From assembly GCF_900290275.1 (NCBI RefSeq), contig NZ_LT985325.1:1-35652 (forward strand): DNA of 35,652 bases, given 5' to 3'. This document shows positions 30,792 through 35,652 of this stretch, in pieces. Under the pieces are notes generated by a model that did not search any database, was not told the DNA's origin, and worked only from the letters and a program-made list of their open reading frames with translations. The first letter of the stretch is position 1. Every line of letters begins with the position of its first letter. Position numbers and translations under genes: made by a program. The stretch is from Prevotella merdae. Lineage in GTDB: Bacteria > Bacteroidota > Bacteroidia > Bacteroidales > Bacteroidaceae.

Positions 30792-33101
30792 TTAGAAGCG
30801 ATTCAACTCCTCTTTACCAGCACCTTGTCCCTTGTATCTGCTTCTTGATGTATTGAAGTTATACTGCAATGTCAAGAGCAAGGAACGGCTGTCGTTTGTG
30901 ATGCTTTGCCAAAGCGTAACATCCTTGTTGTAGAATTGTACGTCACGATTGCTCTTGTTGAAGATGTCGTTACCTTCGAGCGTAACCGAGAAACGATTTC
31001 TGCAAAAAGCCTTGTAAAGTTTGGCATTGAGGTATGAGGAAGAACTGAGTTTCATATTTTCCTTGTTACCACGGCTGTTCCATTCTATGTCTATGTTCAT
31101 CCAGATGTCGCCTGGTAAATGGATGGCATTCTGAAACTGTACTACAGCTAATGGATTATAGAAGGACTTGCGTTCACCCAGATATTCCCCAGAGAACCAC
31201 TGTTTGATGATGCCGGCATTTACCTTTGGTTGCCAAAATCCGATTTGGAATTGTGCGCCAAGGAAAGCCTGCAACTCTTGTATCTTTGGCGTATTCTCCA
31301 TCGTGAGCAACTTCATTTCTCCATCCTCGCCGTATGGTTTCGATTCGTTGATGATGGCATTCTTCTTGTACTCGTATGATATCTTTGCAAAGAATTGCTT
31401 CCAAGCACCCATCAACTCCACGGAATGAATCTTGACAGGAGAAAGATAAGGATTACCACTTTGCAAGGTCAAGCGATTGACATAGTTGAGTGTTCCATCA
31501 AGGTCATCGTATGATGGACGCTGCATCTTGCTGTTGTAGCTCAATGCCCATTGTGTCTTACCTATCTCTGTAGAAATGGCGAGTGAAGGGAACACGTTGT
31601 TGTAAGTCTTGCTCTTATCTTCCTTGAGTTGTCCATCCTCTGTATATTTAAAACGAACATGCTCATAGCGAAGACCTGCCTCTACTGCGATTTTCCCAAA
31701 CTGTTGACCGATGGAGAAGAAACCAGCCATGTTCTTCTCGTCACTCTTGGTATTGCTGTTGCCAATGGTTGCCATATTGATATTGAAATCATTCAGCACC
31801 TGAGAGGCTGTATATTCATTTCCCACTTCGATTTGTCCTTTCCACAAAGGATAGCTCAACACCAACTTTTCCGCAAACATCCGTGAGTGTCCAATGCTTG
31901 TGGATGCCACCAAATTCTTCTGCTGATTCATATTCGTCTCAGACTGATCGGAATTTTCATGCTTCTTTCTCCACATATAATCCATGTTGAAGTCAATGCC
32001 CAGTTTGCCTACATCACCATTATAATAGATATTGGCATGGTGCTTCGGCACAGCATGAATTCTCCCCTCTTTCACAGCTGAAACCTCATCGTCCAATTTA
32101 CCATTGGCATACGATATAGAGCTATAATCTGAATGAGGCTTTTGTAAACCCACTCCATTCATATAGTAAGCACCGATGGAATGACGTTCACTGATCATCC
32201 ATGACAAGCCAAACTTGCCAAAGAACTCATTATTTCTCATGCGGTTGATGCTCTCTATGTTCTGAAGCCAAGTAGTAGAACCTTGCGTTTCCATGTTCGT
32301 ATTCTCATGACTATAGAATTTGCCGCCATAGTAATTGAGATTGGTGAACAACTCCAGTCCACCCGTACGGTATTTCAAGTTAGCTTGCTCCATGCTCGAA
32401 AAATAGTGGCGGAAGCCATTTTGCGCACGAAGTGTTCCACTAAAGCCGTCACCTTGTGGCAACTTGGTGCGAATGCGGATGACAGACTTGACGGAGGCAT
32501 CATACTTGGAACCAGGATTTGTAATGACTTCAACATTCTTGATGTCCTGTGAATTGAGCTGTGCAAGTTCATTTTTGTCTTGGACAAGACGACCATTGAT
32601 ATAGATGAGCGGCGTACCCTTACCAAACACCTCGAAGTTTCCATCCCTGCCAGTAACCATCGGCACTTGGCGCAACACATCGTTCGCCGTGCCTGCATGA
32701 GACAGTTGAGAATTAACTACAGTAGTAACCAAGGCATTGCCCTTGATGGCAATAACAGGGCGTGATGATTTCACCACAACTTCACCGAGCATCTTGCTGT
32801 CCTCTTCCATCTTGATGACACCCACATTTTCACCCTCGCAATCCTTGCAGATGGTTTTGTAGCCCACGGATGTTACCTTGATGATTCCGCCATTGCAGAT
32901 GGAGTCTATAGAGAAGCTACCATCCTCTCCACTCACCGCTCCCTTGACGAACGCGGAGTCTTGCCGATTTAGGAGCACCACATTGGCGAAAGCCAAAGGC
33001 TCACCCTTGGTGTCCACTACTTTTCCCGTGATACTCTGTGCCATCGTCGAGGTCATTACAGATAGGCACAAGGCCGTTGTTAAAATCCCCTTATTATTCA
33101 T
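30792..33101 (-). CDS. TonB-dependent receptor-like outer-membrane protein (carboxypeptidase-like domain plus OMP_b-brl_3 barrel)
   Basis: 769 residues. Signal peptide (MNNKGILTTALCLSVMTSTM, cleaved after AQ). A carboxypeptidase-regulatory-like domain (residues about 23-100: ITGKVVDTKGEPLAFANVVL) is followed by KMLGEVVVKSSRPVI as linker. The plug includes NDVLRQVPMVTGRDGNFEVF and IKNVEVITNPGSKYDASVKS. The barrel ends SLLLTLQYNFNTSRSRYKGQ. This is the architecture of PF14905-type barrels, often found with peptide or bacteriocin secretion genes. It could transport a peptide or cargo product. It is in the mobilizable-element cargo, followed by the frameshifted HlyD-like gene. Confidence 0.85.
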   Translation of the reverse strand: MNNKGILTTALCLSVMTSTMAQSITGKVVDTKGEPLAFANVVLLNRQDSAFVKGAVSGEDGSFSIDSICNGGIIKVTSVGYKTICKDCEGENVGVIKMEEDSKMLGEVVVKSSRPVIAIKGNALVTTVVNSQLSHAGTANDVLRQVPMVTGRDGNFEVFGKGTPLIYINGRLVQDKNELAQLNSQDIKNVEVITNPGSKYDASVKSVIRIRTKLPQGDGFSGTLRAQNGFRHYFSSMEQANLKYRTGGLELFTNLNYYGGKFYSHENTNMETQGSTTWLQNIESINRMRNNEFFGKFGLSWMISERHSIGAYYMNGVGLQKPHSDYSSISYANGKLDDEVSAVKEGRIHAVPKHHANIYYNGDVGKLGIDFNMDYMWRKKHENSDQSETNMNQQKNLVASTSIGHSRMFAEKLVLSYPLWKGQIEVGNEYTASQVLNDFNINMATIGNSNTKSDEKNMAGFFSIGQQFGKIAVEAGLRYEHVRFKYTEDGQLKEDKSKTYNNVFPSLAISTEIGKTQWALSYNSKMQRPSYDDLDGTLNYVNRLTLQSGNPYLSPVKIHSVELMGAWKQFFAKISYEYKKNAIINESKPYGEDGEMKLLTMENTPKIQELQAFLGAQFQIGFWQPKVNAGIIKQWFSGEYLGERKSFYNPLAVVQFQNAIHLPGDIWMNIDIEWNSRGNKENMKLSSSSYLNAKLYKAFCRNRFSVTLEGNDIFNKSNRDVQFYNKDVTLWQSITNDSRSLLLTLQYNFNTSRSRYKGQGAGKEELNRF

Positions 33102-33174
33102 TGTATAATTATTTTTTATTGCTTAATCTATTATATTCTTATCAATCCTCAGTATATAAGGAATCATGACGTTG

Positions 33175-33182
33175 CAAAGGTA
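33175..33182 (-). promoter_or_regulatory. -7 element for the cargo TonB-type gene
   Basis: TACCTTTG on the minus strand, about 74 bases ahead of the ATG. Confidence 0.5.
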
Positions 33183-33258
33183 CTATATGAAAATTACAAC
33201 GTATTTGCGGAAATATTAAATTTGTGTTACATAAAGAAAAAGTCCTTTATTTGGCTTT

Positions 33259-34026
33259 TCAAGGCATATTCTTACCTTCAATTTCAAGTAATTTGCAATT
33301 GGTAAGACTATCCTTGTATGTTGCCATTTCTATCATTTTATAATGGTGGCGAACAGAATCCTCGTAAGCAGCAACACGATTCCTCACATTATTTATAACA
33401 TTTTCGTCTCGACATATAGAGAAGTACTTTTCAATGTAGTGAATGTTTGGGTCATCAGTAGAAAGCACCATCTTCAATGCCCTATATTTCAAGTCTGCCT
33501 CCTCCCAATCTTGGTAATCTCGCCATTGGGTGAGATTGCCCCAAATGGAAATGACAAGGGATAGAGCCAAGCCACCAATGAAAAGAAGAACATTCTTTGA
33601 GGTTGGCTCGAAGTGATGGGTTACAACCTTCTTTTGAGGTGATTTGTTCATCAATTCAAGTTTATCTTGCAATGCCTTTGAGGTGACAGTATGCTCTTGT
33701 TTCATCTGCTTGACAGCATCAACCAAGAACTTGCTTCGCTGCTCATTTTTGCCAAGTTCAACCTTAATAAGGTCAGCAAAAACGATAATGGCATCTCTTA
33801 ATTTGGATATTTTATCTCTGACTTCCTCTTCTTTGATAAACATCGCATTGATTGACTTATCCAACTTGGTTATGTCATTACTTGCAGGAACGGTTTCCGC
33901 TCCTGCGTTCTTTGTGGAGACAGAAAGTTCATCGACTTTCTGCTCCAATCTCTCAACTGTGCCGTAGATGGCTTCCAATAGTTCTTCTTTCATGTTCGAT
34001 TCTAATTTTAAGTTTGTAACTTGCAT
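33259..34026 (-). CDS. Coiled-coil membrane mobilization accessory protein
   Basis: 255 residues from ATG 34026, overlapping the relaxase stop by one base (TGATG). Residues about 12-130 are heptad-like coiled coil. One membrane helix (NVLLFIGGLALSLVISIWGN, about residues 147-166) is followed by a helical C-terminal tail. Proteins of this design follow the relaxase in Bacteroides mobilizable elements and are thought to link the relaxosome to the membrane. The position is decisive; there is no enzymatic motif. Confidence 0.75.
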   Translation of the reverse strand: MQVTNLKLESNMKEELLEAIYGTVERLEQKVDELSVSTKNAGAETVPASNDITKLDKSINAMFIKEEEVRDKISKLRDAIIVFADLIKVELGKNEQRSKFLVDAVKQMKQEHTVTSKALQDKLELMNKSPQKKVVTHHFEPTSKNVLLFIGGLALSLVISIWGNLTQWRDYQDWEEADLKYRALKMVLSTDDPNIHYIEKYFSICRDENVINNVRNRVAAYEDSVRHHYKMIEMATYKDSLTNCKLLEIEGKNMP

Positions 34027-34976
34027 CAAAGGCTGAAGCCTTTTCTGCGTTTTCTCTTTTTCTTCTTGGCGGATTCATCCTCTGGGAATGGCTCATAAGT
34101 TTGGGCATTAGACGGAGCAAACAAGCCGATGGAAGAAATATTACTCCAAGGGTCTTGGGTATGTTCTGTCGTTGGTTGAGTCTGTTCTACTTGGTGACAA
34201 CTTAGTTGTCCTCCCTGCATAGATTCGGCTCTTGGCGATACACGATTATACTCTGTGCCAAGTCTTGCATCCAACCTGACAAAGCTGTATTCTCGGCTAA
34301 TCTGCGTACCTTTGAAGCTATATCCATCCTTGCAGAAACGGATACCTTGTACCTTGGTTCGTTCCTTGTCCTTATAGACAAGCTCCAAGTGAACACCTTG
34401 CTTTGCAAGTTCATTCTTGAACTTTTGCCAACTATCTGCGACTTTCAAGGCATCTTTAACGGCATTGTGAATCTCGTATTTTGCACGCTCCGCATTGCGC
34501 AATTTGCGAGTGTTAGTCTTGCTCTTGTCAGTTCCATAAGTCAATCCATACCTGGATTTTAGAGCTTTGGTCACTTGCTCATTACGCCTGTAATCATTCC
34601 TGTCTGATATGAGCTTGCCATCGTTATTGATGCGGTTGTACACGATATGGCAATGAGGATTGTCCGTGTTGTGATGCCTTACAATGATGAATTGGGTATC
34701 GGTAATGCCCATCATCCGCATGTATTCAAGGGCTATCTTTGCCATGAACTCATCCGTCAAACGTGGCTTGTCCTCTGGTTTGAAGCTCAATGCAATGTGT
34801 CCTACAGGCTTCTTAATCCTTGGATTTAGTTGCCTTTGTAGCTCGAAACTTTGCGTCATCTCGGCATTCGTACCGAGCAACACGCCATCCGAGACGATGA
34901 TTTTCGCCTCGTCCTTGCCTGTAACATAGCGGATGCAACCAGCAAATGAGCTGCCCTTCTTTAGCTTGCCTATCAT
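34026..34976 (-). CDS. mobA: Relaxase/mobilization nuclease (MobA/BmgA-like)
   Basis: 316 residues. The protein nicks oriT and pilots the single strand during conjugation. The N-terminal catalytic domain has SFAGCIRYVTGKDEAK (Tyr17 candidate nucleophile) and the HUH metal motif HHNTDNPHCHIVYNRI (His101/102, Asp105, His108, His110). The C-terminus is basic (AKKKKRKRRKGFSL), expected for DNA binding. Its ATG overlaps the MobC-like stop by four bases (ATGA) and its stop overlaps the accessory gene, so all three are one operon. No type IV secretion genes are in the window. Confidence 0.93.
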   Translation of the reverse strand: MIGKLKKGSSFAGCIRYVTGKDEAKIIVSDGVLLGTNAEMTQSFELQRQLNPRIKKPVGHIALSFKPEDKPRLTDEFMAKIALEYMRMMGITDTQFIIVRHHNTDNPHCHIVYNRINNDGKLISDRNDYRRNEQVTKALKSRYGLTYGTDKSKTNTRKLRNAERAKYEIHNAVKDALKVADSWQKFKNELAKQGVHLELVYKDKERTKVQGIRFCKDGYSFKGTQISREYSFVRLDARLGTEYNRVSPRAESMQGGQLSCHQVEQTQPTTEHTQDPWSNISSIGLFAPSNAQTYEPFPEDESAKKKKRKRRKGFSL

Positions 34977-35386
34977 GTGGCATCCTCCTTTCTGCCCATA
35001 CTGCTTGGCTTCGGTTTATAACTTGCTTGGCGATACTCGCCAAGGATGGCTTTCAATCTTCTCAACAAGTCCACCACATACACATGGGTTTCGTGGAAAC
35101 CTCTCTGATGCGACAGTTTGGTAAGTTGGTTGAGGTTGTTCGCCATGCCTATGAGATTCTTAGCGATGGCTATCGTCTCAGCGTTGTGTCCGCTGACCAC
35201 CTCACCGTTCAAGGCGGACTCACGGATGTACTCCGCCAACTTGCGGTTGGCTTTTCTCGCCCTCAGCCTCAGTGCCTCGTAGCTTGGCTTCGAGAACTTC
35301 ACCGTGACAGACTTCGACAGCTTGCGAACCCTGCCTGTGGGCGGTCTTCCGCCCTTTTTCTTGTCCTGTTCATGTATGCTTGTCAT
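34973..35386 (-). CDS. mobC: MobC-like relaxosome protein
   Basis: 137 residues from ATG 35386 (MTSIHEQDKKKGGRPP); an upstream GTG is less likely. A basic N-terminus (GGRPPTGRVRKLSKSVTVKF) leads into a ribbon-helix-helix-like region and the MobC helical domain (NLIGMANNLNQLTKLSHQRG). It helps the relaxase melt and nick oriT. It is first of three overlapping mob genes. Confidence 0.88.
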   Translation of the reverse strand: MTSIHEQDKKKGGRPPTGRVRKLSKSVTVKFSKPSYEALRLRARKANRKLAEYIRESALNGEVVSGHNAETIAIAKNLIGMANNLNQLTKLSHQRGFHETHVYVVDLLRRLKAILGEYRQASYKPKPSSMGRKEDAT

Positions 35387-35460
35387 TCTATACACTGTTT
35401 ACAGTTGGTACACTCACTTTCTGCGACCGTCGGGAGCAAAAAATCTCCGCCCTCATGGTG

Positions 35461-35500
35461 GAGCGAGGCGTTTTGGGGTTCCCAAAACATAACCTCGCTC
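35461..35500. other. Nested palindrome, candidate oriT or terminator
   Basis: GAGCGAGG (35461-35468) pairs with CCTCGCTC (35493-35500). Inside it TTTTGGG (35471-35477) pairs with CCCAAAA (35481-35487). It lies about 75 bases upstream of the MobC start, where oriT usually sits in such elements. A second small hairpin, CTCCGCC/GGTGGAG (35445-35463), is adjacent. Confidence 0.6.
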
Positions 35501-35570
35501 CCTCTCAGAACACGGTAGTTGGAACTACAGCCTTTCAGCTATCCACGTCCAAGGTCGCAGACCTTAATTC

Positions 35571-35652
35571 TCACAATTTGCGCCAAGCCTCGAAGTCCTC
35601 TTCATAAAGGCTTAGGTGGTGGCGCACGATGTTCTCGATGATGCCCGATACG
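35571..35652 (-). CDS. C-terminal end of a DUF3408-like protein, cut by the window edge
   Basis: The last 26 codons are open and end with TGA. They read VSGIIENIVRHHLSLYEEDF then EAWRKL. The amphipathic IENIVRHHL end resembles DUF3408 (ribbon-helix-helix) proteins found upstream of mob genes in Bacteroides elements. With so little sequence this is tentative. Confidence 0.5.
   Translation of the reverse strand, partial: VSGIIENIVRHHLSLYEEDFEAWRKL

Overview
The window looks like a chromosome segment of a Bacteroidales bacterium, most likely Prevotella or Segatella. The reasons are -7 promoter elements of the type TAnnTTTG, many genes without a Shine-Dalgarno sequence, three TonB-dependent receptors, secreted proteins with Prevotella-style C-terminal sorting tails, GPH and FucP-type sugar porters, and a Bacteroides-type mobilization module. 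The species cannot be fixed from the sequence alone.

Bases 1-12,630: the window opens inside the 3' end of a group II intron (domains V and VI) that stops a few bases from the 3' end of an hsp20 gene. Two metal-related outer-membrane systems follow. The first is a small His/Cys-rich protein plus a TonB receptor. The second is an HMA-AraC fusion regulator, a TonB receptor and a secreted HMA (CxxC) protein. Both upstream regions carry the same 15-base motif. Between the two lie a pair of secreted proteins, one Omp28-like, and a DUF1703-type ATPase/PD-(D/E)XK protein.

Bases 12,632-19,594: this is a carbohydrate regulon. An outer-membrane barrel gene followed by a VOC protein, and a GPH symporter followed by a zinc MDR dehydrogenase, are each preceded by three copies of GCAANCGTTCCC. 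The copy spacing is the same (12 then 19 bases) and the distance to the -7 box differs by one base. A LacI-family regulator is divergent from the GPH operon, and a FucP-like porter lies between the two operons.

Bases 19,591-23,260: an EamA transporter, then an arginase-fold protein and a PP2C-like phosphatase in an operon whose leader is the N-terminal relic of an ATPase. A small membrane protein and a HigA-type antitoxin follow.

Bases 23,255-35,652: this is accessory DNA. A higB toxin gene has lost its 5' end exactly where a run of AT-rich, unfamiliar genes begins (small membrane proteins, lipoproteins, an Ig-like secreted protein, a nuclease-like protein). The run resembles an immunity/effector or defence cargo. 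It is followed by a third TonB-type barrel and a frameshifted membrane-anchored gene, then by overlapping mob genes (MobC-like, relaxase, coiled-coil membrane protein) and an oriT-like palindrome. The simplest reading is the cargo and transfer end of a mobilizable element whose integrase lies to the right of the window.

A recurring structural theme is perfect short tandem arrays of period 7, 8 or 9 bases that cross or abut stop codons.
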